Shown: positions 25,922 through 39,059 of the stretch, one piece after another
How the letters are laid out: every line of letters starts with the position of its first letter
Numbering within the stretch: position 1 is the first letter of the stretch
NCBI GenBank assembly: GCA_004026145.2
Contig: CP034996.1
Location: 14,499,641 to 14,563,640, forward strand
Length of the DNA stretch: 64,000 bases
Source of the DNA: Takifugu bimaculatus
Taxonomy: Eukaryota > Chordata > Actinopteri > Tetraodontiformes > Tetraodontidae
Reading direction: 5' to 3'
Notes under the pieces: generated by a model
Seen by the model: the letters and a program-made list of their open reading frames with translations, nothing else
The model's database searches: none
What the model was told of the DNA's origin: nothing
Program-made: the position numbers and the translations under genes

Positions 25922-26459
25922 TTTTGGTCCTGCAGAAAAATAAAAGAAGGCATATTTTATTTAGACAGATTGAAGTCTTAAAACAAAGCAATTGCATAGT
26001 AATGGGTAATACATATGGTCATGAGTTCCATTCACCTGTGAGATTTAATGACCGAAGCTAGTTTTGTAGGTAAAAAAAAAGTTTCATTATATAATTAGTA
26101 CATGGGTAAAATCTGATAGTAAATATAATTCTGACAATGAATTTATTTATTGTAAAATTTTCTGGTAAACATACTGTGAGTTCATATATAGTTAGTGTAT
26201 GTATTACATTTTTTAAAAATCCAATATAACACATTTAATTAATCCATCTTAAAATAAACACATTTAAAGATGATTCTGTAGGTAATCAGCAAATACGTGA
26301 AAGGTGTTAAATATGAATATAATATAACTAGTATATGGTACAACTTAGGAATTTTATTCCCCTTGTTTATATCAATAAAATCAATGTAATTTCCCTTATC
26401 TCTTACTTTATAACTGAGTTCATTGACATTCGAGGTAGTGAAAACGAACCTGTGATATT

Positions 26460-26900
26460 TAATTGATCACAAATCAATTCGTTTCCAGGACGACCAACTA
26501 GATACCAAAAGAAAAGCTCTTCTACCGGCACTGATGCAACTGTTGTTATAAAGACTGGAGGCAAAGTTCAGGTCTGAAGTCCTGTGTGTCCCTGCTGTGA
26601 CAATATAACGCCGAGGCCTCTTTAGCCTGGGCGTCTTTAAAAACAAGATGATTAAAATATCAAACGCGGTCGATCTCCTGATGCTGTCCGACTTTACCTT
26701 ACCTGAGAGAGACGCGCAGATGTGAGCCGAAAACGCTTTTAATACCGGAGTGCATCCATCCAAAAAGCTGCTGATAGAAACGCCCCCGGAACACGTCCGC
26801 GAGGCACGAAACGCCCTCTCGGCCAATCAGATCGCTCAGCAGGCATCAGAAGAGGGCGGGGACAACTTTCCATAGCCAATCAAATGATCTCATCAGGTGG
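26460..26900 (-). promoter_or_regulatory. probable tm7sf2 promoter / untranslated first exon
   Basis: A local CG-rich island (about 26590-26870) in AT-rich surroundings, with two CCAAT motifs written on the plus strand (GGCCAATCAGA near 26821 and AGCCAATCAAA near 26875). It lies just upstream of the tm7sf2 coding start and downstream of vps51, so it most likely drives tm7sf2. The first exon is not delimited. Confidence 0.45.
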
Positions 26901-27694
26901 CGACAGTCGAATGAGCGACAGTGACGGAGGGCTGGCAGATGTTGTGAAATACACCTGCTGTTACCATCGACACGTTAGGATTGTTAAGATAAACGTCAAT
27001 AACGGCATATTTTACTGTTATCAGAGTTTTCTTTTTTAATAGATCACCCTTAGACTATCAAACGAGTAAATTTTATTGTACACACATACATTCAACCATA
27101 TTCTACATAATTTATCTGAGACATGCACAGCAAAATAGATAATCAGTAGATTAGCTGTAGTGGTTTAGACAGGACTTTAAATTATTCAGAGAGAGAAAAA
27201 AAAGACCCCTAAAAGCATTTATTAATACGTGACATTTTCACAGGACACATTTGTTCATCATTGTCAATCTGCAGCCTCCAGCAATACACTTATTTTAAGG
27301 CAAACGTGTTTAAAAACTTCTGTATCATGTAGCTTACTTTTTTCTATACTGGAAAATAAAAATAAGTTAAAGGAACCCATTTTCTCTGATCTTTTACATC
27401 AAATCCAATCTAATTCTCAAAAAAACAAAAAAAAAACAATGCCTGAGCCTGGATTAAAATGTAGATCTGCTCCACTTTCCCTCTAAAGTCACTTAAGCAA
27501 GCCAAGGGTTTAAAATGTTACACATTTCGCAACACTAAAATATGTAAAACTGATCTTAAGTCATTGGGCTTCACCTCTTTTTTTGATAGAAACCAACTGA
27601 GAATGCATGCACACATTACACAGCATCATCTGAACCTAGATCAGTTTAATATCCATGTGACAGTCTCAGATATCAGTCCTGTTGCACTTTAATC
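26901..27694 (-). other. vps51 3' UTR and tm7sf2-vps51 spacer
   Basis: No coding sequence. On the minus strand an AATAAA (27223-27218) lies about 470 nt after the vps51 stop and is the likely poly(A) signal; the rest is AT-rich spacer of roughly 300 bp before the tm7sf2 promoter. Confidence 0.5.
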
Positions 27695-30600
27695 TCAGCC
27701 CCTCTCACAGATGACTTCAATCACACTTTGCTCCATTGGAACAGGATCCAGGCAGCGGTGGGCGGAGCTGCCCATTATCTCGTCCAGCAAGAAGTGCACA
27801 AGGTTCTCATCAGAGACGAAGCGCCACAGGTACATCTGCAGGTAGTGACAGTCAACCTGGATCTGCTGAAGCCCGTAGCGGCCAAATGTGCGCAGCCGGA
27901 CGCACTCCAGGAACGTCTTTAAACTGATTTTGATAATTCCTGTCATCACAGAGACCTGGAGAGAGCGGCGTGGGTGTGAGTGACACATTTTTAGTAAGGT
28001 TAGACTGCGAGAAGCACATGAACGCACCTTGTTGAACTCCACTGAGCTGAAGATGTCGATCCGTTCTGAAAACAACTTGTGTATATTGCTCAGCAGATTA
28101 GTATCCATAGGGGCACTGCAGAGATTCACAAGAAAAAAATGTCAGGTGACATCTCAAACAGGGAACAAAGCTGAGAGTTTACTACTATTCCCCGACCTGG
28201 GGGTGTAGCTGGCTGCATAGCGCGCTTGCTGCCTGGAGCTGCTGTAAACAGAGAAAGTCCTTTTGCTGGAGTCACTGCTGTGTGCTTTCCTCACACCTTC
28301 TTCATAGAGCAGCCCGACCTGTAGTGAAGCACAGCCCATTCAGAAGATCCTCTCTCCACACATGGTGATGACATATAAAGAGTAGCACTGAGGACTGAAC
28401 CTCAGATGGTGATTTGAACAGAATGCAAACTGGACCTGCACGTCAATTGAGGTAGTATCCTCCACCACCCGCTTCATCACGGCTCGGACATTTCGTGGCT
28501 CGATGGTATTTACCCAGTCGCGTGTTTCCACACTCTTTCTCAACATCTGGGAGATAATCAGTCCCTGCACCTAGAAACACATTAACAGGTTAAAGAAAAG
28601 GTCTCTTTGTAGTCTGATGTCTGTTGACTTGCGTGTTGCAGATGAAACCCCACCTTTACATAATGGTTCAGTAGTTTCTGTGCTGCCTCTCTTGCTTCTG
28701 CACATAAAGTTGTGACCGGTGTGACTGGGCTGTGGTGCTGGGACAAGAATAGGTGGATGTAAGTTTACCTTCATCAACCGCATGCTTAAACTCTATGTGT
28801 GTCTTGTGCTGATTTTTTTCTGTAAGTCTGTTCAACCTGCACTAGGAACTGCTCATCTGTCAGTGTGAGTATATAGGAGATGGTGGAGGTTTCATAGTCC
28901 AGGCAGAGACGGGAGAGCAGCAGCAGGAGGGCCGGTGGGGTTGAGCCGCCTTTGTCCCCTGTGCTCTCACAAAACTGGCGGGAAGACTGGCACACAAATT
29001 TGATGAAGCTCACCACAAGACTCTCACGTACACCCTGACTGCAGAACTCACCCTGTAAGGAAAAGAATGAAACGGGATTAATAACAAAAATGCTTCACCC
29101 TAAAACTTCAGAGAACATTTGCAAAAGCCCAAATTATAGTTCATCAAATTATTGAGCCCTGGTAAGAATAAGAAATATTGATAAGTATTGATATCGTAAA
29201 TAGAGAAATTATTACTATTTTAACAATATTTAGCTGAGCAACTGTGGCTCATGCCAAAGAAAAATAGAATCCCTTCACCTTGAAGTATGGTTTGTTGGAG
29301 AACGTAATGTCTTTAGCTGTGAAAAGATGCACCGACGTCAGCACTGATTTGATCTGATTGAGAATAGAAGCAGACAGTGAGGAGAGCAGCTCAGGCAGGC
29401 TGGTGTGAGTGTCTCTGCTGGAGGTAGGCCCTCCCAGAAGAGCACCGCCAGCAGCCATGGAAGTGCCGGTTGCGGAGAGTCGAGGCGTGGCCAGGGCCTG
29501 CCTCACGTCCGTCAAGCTGTCCATGTAGAAACTCTGCAGGGCAGTGAGGTACTGTTTGACACGGTCCGTCGCAGCACGGATCACAATTTCAGTCCCCTGG
29601 ATTGGAACAGTGGAGCCTGGCAGCAGTTTGGCCACAGCCTGAAGTCTGCGGTGGAAGCGGTCGAGTGCGCGGACTAAGAGAGAGTTATCTGCTACTCCCC
29701 TCTCTTCTTGTATCCTACGCTCTACAAGTGAGAAATAGCGAGCAGCCAGATCATCCACGAAGGCGTGCAATTTCTCGTTTGCCATTTCGGAAATATTTAT
29801 AGCGACGAGCTCGCCTTTCTGAGCATGGTTGATGAAGAGTTCTTGATATGATGTAATAACGAGACACAAGCTGCTGACAAATTCGTTGCAGCCTCTGTCG
29901 ATGAACTCCAGGATGTCGGTGTTAGGGGTGGGAGAAGATACACTGCTGGCATTTGGGGAGTTGACAGATGATGACCTGAGTTCAGAAGCACTTCTTCCTA
30001 CTGAGGCAGAAGGGTAAGGTCTTATCTCTACTTCCAGACCCTGAAGGTCCAACTCAAGCCGGGACCGTGCGTGGCTCAGGAATTTATCACACAGCTCCTC
30101 TGCTGGCTCATCCAACTGTAGCAGCAGGTCCACACATTCTGATAATTCTTTAGAGCTTGACCCGCCATCCCTATGAAACAAAAAAATGACATGAGGAACA
30201 AAATAAAATCATATTTTAGCATTTAGTTCTAACTTTGGGGTCCAGATATTTGACATAAGACTGTCCAATATAAATGATATGTTAAGCCTTTACTGACCTC
30301 TCACATAGACATTTGTTCATTTTGCATGAATTATTTTCTTCAGTGTTTCAATTCTTCAATATCAATGCTTCACTGTCATGATCCATCAAAATGTCTCATC
30401 TAAAGGCTGACAGACCTGAACTTCTGCCGGAGTTCCTGCGCCAGCTTGTTCATGATGGCGTGACAGTCATCCTGAATTCCTTTGAAGGAGGGCAGGTGGC
30501 TGTACTGCTGCAGCACACATCGGGCATGGCGGTAGGACTTCACTGCCTGAGCGTAGGCCTGCAGCTCCAAACATTTGTTTAGTCGTGCGGGCAGTTCAAA

Positions 30601-31892
30601 CAGAAACTGCAGCTTCCTTAAGAGGGTGTGAACGCCTGAAATGGAACACAACAAACAAGTGTGGGAAATTTGATCTATTTACTATTTCTATAAGTATACA
30701 GAACAAGCAAAACAACAACCTCAAAGTCACCTGAGAGTTTTGTAATCTGTGTGTGCTGGTCTTGAAGAGTACCACTAATGCGAGCGCTAAACTCAGTGAT
30801 GGCCGCCATGTTAGCAGATAGGCAATCCATTTCATCCTCCATCTTTTTGAAGTCATTCTTCATCTTCCTTATGGTGTCTAAAAATTGCAAGAATAGGTTT
30901 GATACTATAACTCAAGGACAGATAAAGAGTGAACTTACATGAATATTTTTTTTTTAAAATCAAATTTTGTCCCATCTCGTTGCAGAGATGTCATAGAGAA
31001 GGGAGAACGGCAGCAAATATCAAATGTGCCCTCATCTTTGAGTGATGTTGGCTGTCACTGGGGGACAGTTGGTGAAGATATTCTCCAACTGACTGGTGGG
31101 TAAGGAGCGTCGTGTATTCACACATAAAGCTACCATGCAGGAACTTGACAAAAACTAAATTAAGGAAACGTATGCACGCTCAAAGACAAATACAGGATAA
31201 AAAACAGCATCTAATAAAAAAATGTGATCCCCAAGTAAATGAAGACTGTGAGTCAGATGTTTTCTTTACCTGTTGCCGATATGAATTTGTTGTAGTTTTC
31301 ATACACCAGCGTCTGCATGTCACTATCCAGTGAGCGGATCTGCTTGACCATGCAGGTCTCATGGTCCATCAATTCAGCAAGAGAACACTCCCTTCTGAGC
31401 TGCAGACCAACAGTTACCAAAACCTATTTAGTCTGCATATTACTCTATAACACACATTTACTAATGCAAATATTAGAAACACCCAGTAAAGAAAATAATA
31501 CAATTTCCTTTTCGGTGTTGCTATGACAATCTCATTACTATGACACTGTGGTGACCATGAGAAACATCATTGTGTTGTACTTTAACCAGACTATCTAAGA
31601 TTCACGTGGATAAAAGGTGACACTTCAGCTCAGACTAGCACATAATGACAAGATGTGTGTTTAATACCTGCAGACGAAGGTAAAAGCACAGGTCACTTAC
31701 CTTGTTGAGATAGAGTTCGGGGTCGAAATGCGGCCCGTTGATGTCACAAGGATCCAGGGACCTCGGTTGCTCGTCGGCCTTTCCTTCCTCGTTCAGCCCG
31801 TAGTAGAGCTTCAGCATGCCGTGCACCCTGCGTCTCCTGCCGGAATCATCCGACATCTGACTGGCAGCCGAACCGCTAGTCTCTGCATCCAT
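27695..31892 (-). CDS. vps51: vacuolar protein sorting-associated protein 51 (GARP/EARP tether subunit)
   Basis: Shared subunit of the GARP and EARP tethering complexes (with Vps52, Vps53 and Vps54 or Vps50), acting in endosome-to-TGN retrograde traffic and endosomal recycling. Coding exons: 31701-31892, 31270-31399, 30731-30877, 30416-30635, 29279-30170, 28837-29052, 28654-28737, 28436-28570, 28197-28318, 28028-28115, 27695-27955; total 2487 bp, 828 aa. Seen: HGMLKLYYGLNEEG near the N terminus, the coiled-coil Vps51/Dor1 region (TIRKMKNDFKKMEDEMD), HLPSFKGIQDDCHAIM, DNSLLVRALDRFHRRL, LCLDYETSTISYILTLTDEQ, SQMLRKSVETRDWVNT, YSSSRQQARYAASYTP, and the C terminus PVPMEQSVIEVICERG. It matches human VPS51 almost throughout, except a Ser-rich insertion of about 30 residues in the 892-bp exon, which accounts for much of the extra length over ~782 aa. 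The frame is intact. Confidence 0.97.
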
Positions 31893-32260
31893 AATGTGCA
31901 GAACCCTGCCAGAAAATGGACCAGTGAAATGGCGATAATCGACAATGGTGGGTGTTTACCTGCCGGAAGAAAACAGAACAAACGGCGTCGGAAACTGTAA
32001 AGTCGTGCTATTTAGTGACTCAAAAATAGGTAGAAGAACTATTTGATATTAATAAAACGCTTTTTGTTGTAATTAGCTTGTAAAACCGGTCATGTTTCTC
32101 CGAAAACATATAAACCTAACATAAGAGACTTTATTGTAGCACCTTGAACACGTTTGTGTTTCCGGGTTTGTGGCCAATCCGGTGCTCGTCGGGTCGTCTG
32201 TACGTGATGACGTGATAGATCACGCTGGGCGAGGGTACGTACGTCGGCATTTTTCTATTT
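31893..32260 (-). promoter_or_regulatory. vps51 promoter region with CRE/E-box-like motif
   Basis: Immediately upstream of the vps51 ATG. Contains a cluster reading TACGTGATGACGTGATAG (about 32200-32217) that combines a TGACGTGA CRE/ATF-like site with an ACGTG core, plus CGGGTCGTC and GGCCAATCCGG (CCAAT) just before it. Typical of a housekeeping TATA-less promoter; function is inferred. Confidence 0.45.
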
Positions 32261-33894
32261 ACGTTGATTTTATTTCCTTTCCTCGCACCTTAGCAATCAG
32301 CAAACAGTTCACATGATTAATAATTTTCCAATTAGTAACAATGTTAACACTTAACTGCGCTATTTTCTTTCTATATACACATAGCTCGGTTTTATTGGCT
32401 GAATGTAGACACTGCTAGTAAAGTGTATTTCTATTGATTGATTCCCAATTATCCATTTCCAAGGAATTAAGTCCATTTTGCACATCTTTATTAAAACACA
32501 TCAAATATATCGTACAGAAGGCAGAATAAGCCTAACACACTGCTCCACACTAGTCCAGTGAGGTATCAGAACATCATAAACTAGGAAGGTGAAATATATG
32601 GTCTAGTTAAAATACTGGGAAATACATTACAAAAAATTGTGTCAAAACGAAAAACATAACAACAATGAAAGTATCCAATGTCAAAAACAGTACAAAGAAT
32701 AGGCACTTAATGCTTCTGCAGTGAATGCTTAGAGGGGAAAAAAGACAACACAAGCAACTTCTCCACTTCATTCTGGTCTACAAACAACTGAATCTCCTGA
32801 AAATCAGCAAAATTCTGTCCCAAAAATCTAACAAAATCCTATCTGCAGATTAAGGATCAAAGTAGTAGTGTAAATAGTGCAGTATCAAATGTGTAATCTG
32901 CTGGAATGGCTATTCTACAATGTGACATGCATAGTGTGAATATGCAGCAACATACTGGTCTGCTGCACTCAGTTTACAGACATAACAGGTCAGAGCATAA
33001 AGATGTAAAAACATTCAGAGGTCTGCATGCTGATCTGACTGAGGAAGAACACGATTGGAGCCACATTTAAAAAATGAAAGGATTTGTTAAAGATTCTGAA
33101 TGTGCAGAGAAGACAAAAACAACCTCCAATTTGTGTGAATTGCACCCCAATATTACAGTAATATTCTGAGTTTTGGGTGAATGTAGCTTCCCTAAAGAGA
33201 TGCTGTGAAATGCTGAGATGCTTGACATTAGTCGCGTGATTCTAGTTTGGAAAAGTGTTACAACAGCAAATATCAAACATGTCAATTCAATAAAAAGCCA
33301 AATGTACACAGCACAGAAAATGTGCTCACATGAGTTTTTTTAAGATCAGTAACAAACTGTTTTATGTTTCTACCACAATTTTCTTTTTTGTCACGGTTCA
33401 TTAGAATAAGGCACAGGCAGATTGAGATGCAGAATAGTGGTAACGAGTCCTTAGATCACCCCGGAAATGGTGGGTTGGCCGACTATAAAGACTTGGCGCC
33501 AACGCTTTGGAGAGGCAGATACAGTATATTTATTAATAGTGACTACTGACGGGTTCAATCCCTAGGTATTAAAGTTAAAAGGTGAAAATGTTTAGTAATT
33601 TTGAGTCACAGCAGAAAAAACAAAAAGGTGATGTAAACTGAACAGTTCTCTGTAGGAGTGTTTCTCTAAGGCTTGTCTTTGTCTTATTGATCAAATGTCA
33701 TTCAATGAAATATTGTTTTTGCATCGCTAAACTGTCTTTATGTACAAAAAGATAAATATTGTAATACTTGAATGACTTCCTTGGTCCTCTTGGGTGTTTA
33801 CATGGTAAATTAGTCGAACGTCTCATCTGTCAAGTCTTTGAATATCAGTGTAAAATGATCAAGTTTGGTCTATGCTGCTGAGGGTTGGAGCTGT
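32261..33894 (-). other. frmd8 3' UTR and spacer to vps51
   Basis: No coding sequence. Minus-strand AATAAA motifs occur at about 33533-33528 and 32492-32487; the latter would give a ~1.4-kb 3' UTR ending about 230 bp from the vps51 promoter. Confidence 0.45.
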
Positions 33895-36869
33895 TTAACC
33901 CTGTTCCAGACTCTCTGACACTTGTACAGCCGAGTACGCGGGTGCCTGCCGGGTAAAAAAGGATGCAGCTCTCTTGGGCTTCAAGCGCTTGATTTCTTTT
34001 CCTGAGAGAACACAACAGACATATGGTCACGACGGAAGTAGAAATCATTTACAAGCCAACGTCCTGTAATACACTCACCAGTGTCCACGTAGCTGATGGT
34101 GTTTAGCGTGTGGACTCGACTGCATACCACGCTGTTTTGTCTGTGAAGCATCCCGCGCCGTCCTCCGCGTCCATTCTTGTGCCTGCCTTCCTGATTGGCA
34201 GGACTGTGGGACGTCCTCCCTGTCAGTTTCACCTGCAGCCCCTCCCTCAGATGCAGAATTGAGCTCCACACAGAATTCAATGAAGCCGCTCATTAGCTCA
34301 GCCTGTTCAACAAATAAAGCAGTTTTTGAAAAGACAGGATAAAACAGCTGAACTGCAGGATTAAAGCTTGAAGAGGATCTGCTGTCCTCAGGTTATGTAA
34401 CGCCTCATCACCATCTGGTGGCCCACACTGGTCTTTTTAACATTTCAGCGATGACACCGTGTTTTGCTCTTTTGAGAACAAAGCTCAAGCAGCACCATTC
34501 ATAAACCTCCTCAAAAACATCAGCAGCAATGAGCTCTCCAGAGACCTTCAGCAGAAGTGAGACACAATCGTAACCACATCTGTCACCTCGCTCTGGCAAC
34601 AGTTAAATAATTCGCCACAGATCTGAAGGCAAGCAGCAACCACAACATACTGACTGGCTGATGACATTTTTCTTACTTGTTTCGAGTAGATCTTCAGTAG
34701 CTTGTTGACAGCAGTGCCGTCTTCCTCACCATCAAACTCCAGCCAAAGAATGTGTGAGTCCCCCTCCTCTTCAGGGTAGCTGTGGTCCCAGGAAAGCTCG
34801 CTGAATTGCAAGCCAAGCAGCACATGCTGCGACACATTCAGTGCAGCAGAGATGAGGATGATATCCCAACTAAGGTGTTATGCCCAAGCAAAGTGAAAAA
34901 CATGTCACCTTTTCTTTGGCGTCCATCACATAAACCCCCTCCAGGCAGATTCCCACATTCACAGTTTTACGCTTTCCTCTTTGGAGAATCCCTTGTGACG
35001 GTTTGTCAATCTCGCCGAGAAATAAAGCGCACCTGAAGTTGAGAAAAATTAAATGACAGCAAAGGATATTGACTTTAAATGAAGTCATGTGAGGATGAGT
35101 AAGAAGCACAGATTACTCACCCATAATAAGGCAAAGTGTGACAGGTGTGCAGGTACTGGTGCAGGAGCTGTGTGGGCTCAGGAGAGTCTCCAACAGATGT
35201 GCAGAGTTTTCTATATGCTGCCAAAAGGTTCTGCTCCACACCTGCCTGACGGCTTGACTTCCCTCTCAGAGTGGAGAACAATCCCCCACTCCCTATGGCA
35301 ACATGTGCAGGCACGTAGGAAGACACTTTCTTCTCTCTGTTTTAAAGCAATCAAGACCACCAGTAAAAAAAATAAAATAAAAAATCTGACTATTTGTAAA
35401 ATCAAAGGGGATATATCACCATATCACTGGTACATTACATAGATATACATCAAAAATTCAGTTTTAAATCTGTTTCTAAGCAAGTTCTTTAACTTACTTT
35501 AAAACAGTAGCAAATTGTTGGTCATCAAGGCCAGTGCCCTCATCAAGAGCAAAAGACAAGGCTCCGAGATCTGTCCAGTGTTCGGGGTCACAGGGGTATC
35601 GACCAGCAAGAATGTTGCTCTTGGCCTCATCGTACAACAGCCTCAGCACAGCTTCATCCTCAATCTGTTGGACAATCAGAGATTAATATGCTTGTGTGTT
35701 ATTTCTTCAAAATCTACTCATCTAATAAGAGTTGTTGTTTAGCTGGAGCGAAGCGTTGTGAAGAACCAGTACCTGCTGCTCTTTAGATTTAGGATAAAAC
35801 ACATTGCGTCGGAACTGGAGATACGGTTCATCTGTAGAAAAAAACAAAAACCATGGACATAAAGACAAAAGTCAGCGTGTCGCTGATTCTCAAACCAAAA
35901 CTGCATTAACCTAGAGACGTTGCTGCCTGTGCTTAGCAATTATTATAACGTTATTCAACAGTAGCGATTCATTTCCTTTTTGCTTGTATTACTAAGTTGT
36001 CACTACTGTACCCCCCGTTTTTGGCAACGCAAGCTACAGCCGTTTCACCAGTTCTTTGAAAAAGGCACAAAATGAACTAACACGTGTGGAATTTTCTAGT
36101 TAAAGTGTTAAACCATTAACAAACTCCAGACTTCCAACACCTCATTTGCAAACTCAACCCAAACTTATTTGACTGTATTCAGCTTTATGGAACCCTATTG
36201 ATAAAATAGCAGACAACTTCAGACAGCTAGTATTTTACTTTTCAATGGCAGCCCAGAGCACCAGCAAAGTCCCGTCTCTCACCTTGTGAAATGTCTTCTT
36301 CTGAGGCATCGGTGAAGCGGTACAATAGGTCCTGCCACTGACGGCACAGCTTGTATGGTTGATGCCTCAGCTTTAACTGCAAATCTAAAAGGTGATGAGG
36401 CAGAAAATTTAAGATTCAAGGTGCACATGTTAAAATAAGGTGCAACAAATGGTAATTGGGCCATGTCTAAGGTACATACTTCAGGAGCCGGACCATTGTT
36501 TTGTATTAACAGTTGAATAAATACAATTCTATAAAGTATTCAACTCTGAGCCATTTTACTTCATGCAATGCTGTATAAGGCCAACTTGTTGAGGCCTACA
36601 TAGGCAACCACATTAAAACCCTGCTGAATTGGTCTGATCAAATACCAGCGTGTAATATTCTTAAAGGCCAAAAAATTATCATATTGATTGTGTGCTCTCA
36701 CCAAGCAGTGGAGAACAAAGCCAGAAGGCAAACACTTCCCGAGCAGAATCCGGTATATGGAGAGCCTCACGAACACTTTGTCCCAGCTCCTGTACGGTCA
36801 CTGTCCCAAGGCCTTCTAACGTGAGGTGAACGGCACTCTCACCGAACAGATAAACAAGGACATCTTGAG
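33895..36869 (-). CDS. frmd8: FERM domain-containing protein 8 (iRhom-binding), first coding exon not found
   Basis: FRMD8/iTAP binds the cytosolic tail of iRhoms and stabilises the iRhom-ADAM17 sheddase complex at the cell surface. Exons seen: 36702-36869, 36283-36384, 35773-35831, 35498-35664, 35121-35336, 34909-35032, 34677-34826, 34079-34302 and 33895-34001. Seen in order: DVLVYLFGESAVHL, the FERM N-lobe ending FAFWLCSPLL, RHQPYKLCRQWQDLLYRF, DEPYLQFRRNVFYPKSKEQQ, PAHVAIGSGGLFSTLRGK, the F3 part HVLLGLQFSELSWDHSYPEE, ILWLEFDGEEDGTAVNKLLK, IEFCVELNSASEG, and the C terminus VSESLEQG, matching human FRMD8 (DSLEQG). Exon 34079-34302 has one base too many: it opens in frame with AELMSGFIEF and ends in the next frame with HTLNTISYVDT, with the switch between about 34150 and 34240. 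The next exon is in frame again, so this is probably a sequence error. I could not place the start exon between 36870 and 38200. Confidence 0.9.
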
Positions 36870-38220
36870 CTGCACAAACATAAGAGCAAGATTCTAAATG
36901 GAATGTCATCCAGAACAAATTCTTCTATCACAGAGCATTAATTGTGCTTGTAATTGTGGCACACACCACGGGAAAGTGTTGCAGAGGAGGCGACACTTCC
37001 CCTTTGCGAATGATCGCCTGATGAATCAGGAAAACTGCAATCATCTCCTTCCATTTCTAATCTGTAACACAGAAGGCACTCACAGTTACATCACATCCTT
37101 TCAGAATGCATTCTACCACAGTATAATATGCTTAGTAACCATAATAATCAGTAGGTGGAATATTTAATGTGACCCACAGGAACTAGAGGAATTAATCTGT
37201 GTTCACCAAAATCTTTGTGGTGCTCATATTGACCATATAGCCATAAACTGAAACTAAATAAAGACATCATCATGCTAGACGATGTCTCATTAACACCATG
37301 TGCTAAAACCAGAGGATCCCAACCAACTACACTTGATCTCCACTGCCTTTCATTTTGGTTCCAGTCTATTTGGTATTTAGTGAGAAGGAATCTTGAAAAA
37401 AGTTAACTGATATGGGGAAACACAGAAGCTCAGACTTAGTAGACGGTGGTGTGGCGAATCTATGCTCGCCAGAATCACAACAAGAAACAAACAATGGTGG
37501 AATTAGCCAAGAGAAATGTCAACTGACACTGGATTCCATTAGCTAAAGCCCAAGCTAGCTTAGCTGCAGGCGAACTGGTAATGTCACAAATCGCTGCCGT
37601 GATTAATTTATACCTTGACTGACATTCAGAAGAGACTTTGTACTCGAAATCTTAAAATACTGCGTTAGTGAACTTTGGGGTTCAGCGTGGTAAAACTCAC
37701 TGCTAACAGTAAGTTTGGGAACAAATTGTGTCTGTCCACCTACCTGTCAAGTCTGGAAAATCTGGCTCCACTTGCAGCCGATAGTCTCACTGGAATCCTT
37801 CTGCTAGTGTAAATATTCCCCTAACCTCCTGTGGCTTTAGGCATAAACACATTGGAGATTTGAATAATTGCCTGCTTGTTTTTGCCCGGGCTACAGCTAA
37901 CCAACACTTGTCCTGAACTAGCTTTCCGGGCAGCTGCAACAGTTTCAGTGGGCATTTCCCAGATGAGCCGTGTTATGTGAACCACATATCACGGGCGTGA
38001 CTTCACTCCGGGGGCTGAAAATGTCCACATTATTATTATTATTATTATACTGCGAGGCCAACAGCTCAACGAAAACACCACAAAGTGTCTGAAATAACAG
38101 CCCTTGCGCGACAATACAGATCACATATGTAAAATTCCAAATCTTTCCGACAGAGAGTCGGTTCAAATTGTCTGATCCTGAAAATGATCCCCAAATCTAC
38201 GTCACAGAGTGCGTCCTTGC
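36870..38220 (-). other. frmd8 5' region: unresolved first exon(s) and promoter
   Basis: The phase-1 acceptor at 36870 needs an upstream coding exon that I could not identify. A donor-like site (TTGACAG|gtagg) at about 37743-37744 and a CG-containing segment around 37880-38220 are candidates for the first exon and promoter. The rest is intron-like sequence. Confidence 0.35.
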
Positions 38221-39059
38221 CGGGCTGTCACGTGACCAGATGTTTCTCAAAAAATGAGAGGAAAGATTGTTTAAACTTTAAAGTAATGTTGTTTTTTTCC
38301 ATAAAATAAAAAAAGAAATACGCTGATATTGTACGGTTTCGCCACTAATCTACAATAGTTATATTATATTATTATTATTATTATTATTGATACTACGTAC
38401 TACTATTATTAGTCGTATCTAGGTCGTCTGTCAGAAGAGGGCGCTCTACTACAAAAAAACACTCAACAATCTGTTTTCAAAAGGACCTTTAATAAATCTA
38501 TACATATTCTTTGACATTACCAATTGATCCCATACTTTACACTTTGTTTCTTCTGATAGACATTTGACATTATGGAGGGTGTGGTAGGTGAACAGACCAA
38601 GGAGTGTGGATTTTGACAATAAATGTTAATGTTTTGTCGGAATTAAGACAAGCAAACAAAGCCCTGGCGTTGCTGGACAACATTCACCTGACACAGGTGT
38701 CTATAACTGCAAGGGCAGCAGGTTGAGTATTAATAAATGAGATTAAAAGCTTTTACAAAGATGTCAGGGGAGAGGACACACTTGATGGCTTTCACTGCAT
38801 TACTGACATCAATTAATCCAACCTCATAATCCTCCCATTCTATCACCTCCCAGGAAGAGCATGAGATTGTGTGGTGGTTATGAACAGTAATATGGTATGG
38901 ATTCATTTTTTCTGTCATCTGATTATAGAAAAAAAAAGTATCCCCTAAATTTGTGTCATGGAATTTGCTCTCTTTTCAAATCGAAGCAATTCCGTCATAA
39001 ATTGACCACTTGGTGCAAAAAAAATATATTTACATGTGTCTGTATACATAATGTGTGTT
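38221..39059 (-). other. 3' UTR of the peripherin-like gene and spacer
   Basis: No coding sequence. A minus-strand ATTAAA at about 38493-38488 is a candidate poly(A) signal, giving a ~570-nt 3' UTR. A short (ATT)n tract sits at 38366-38389. Confidence 0.4.

Noticed and set aside
33549..33566. Possible Pol III B box (GGGTTCAATCCC)
   Set aside because: No A box at the right distance and no cloverleaf; lies in the frmd8 3' UTR.
37741..37956. Candidate first coding exon of frmd8 starting MPTETVAAARKASSGQ
   Set aside because: It does not resemble the FRMD8 N terminus, and the frame that would join the next exon has a TGA directly upstream with no Met.
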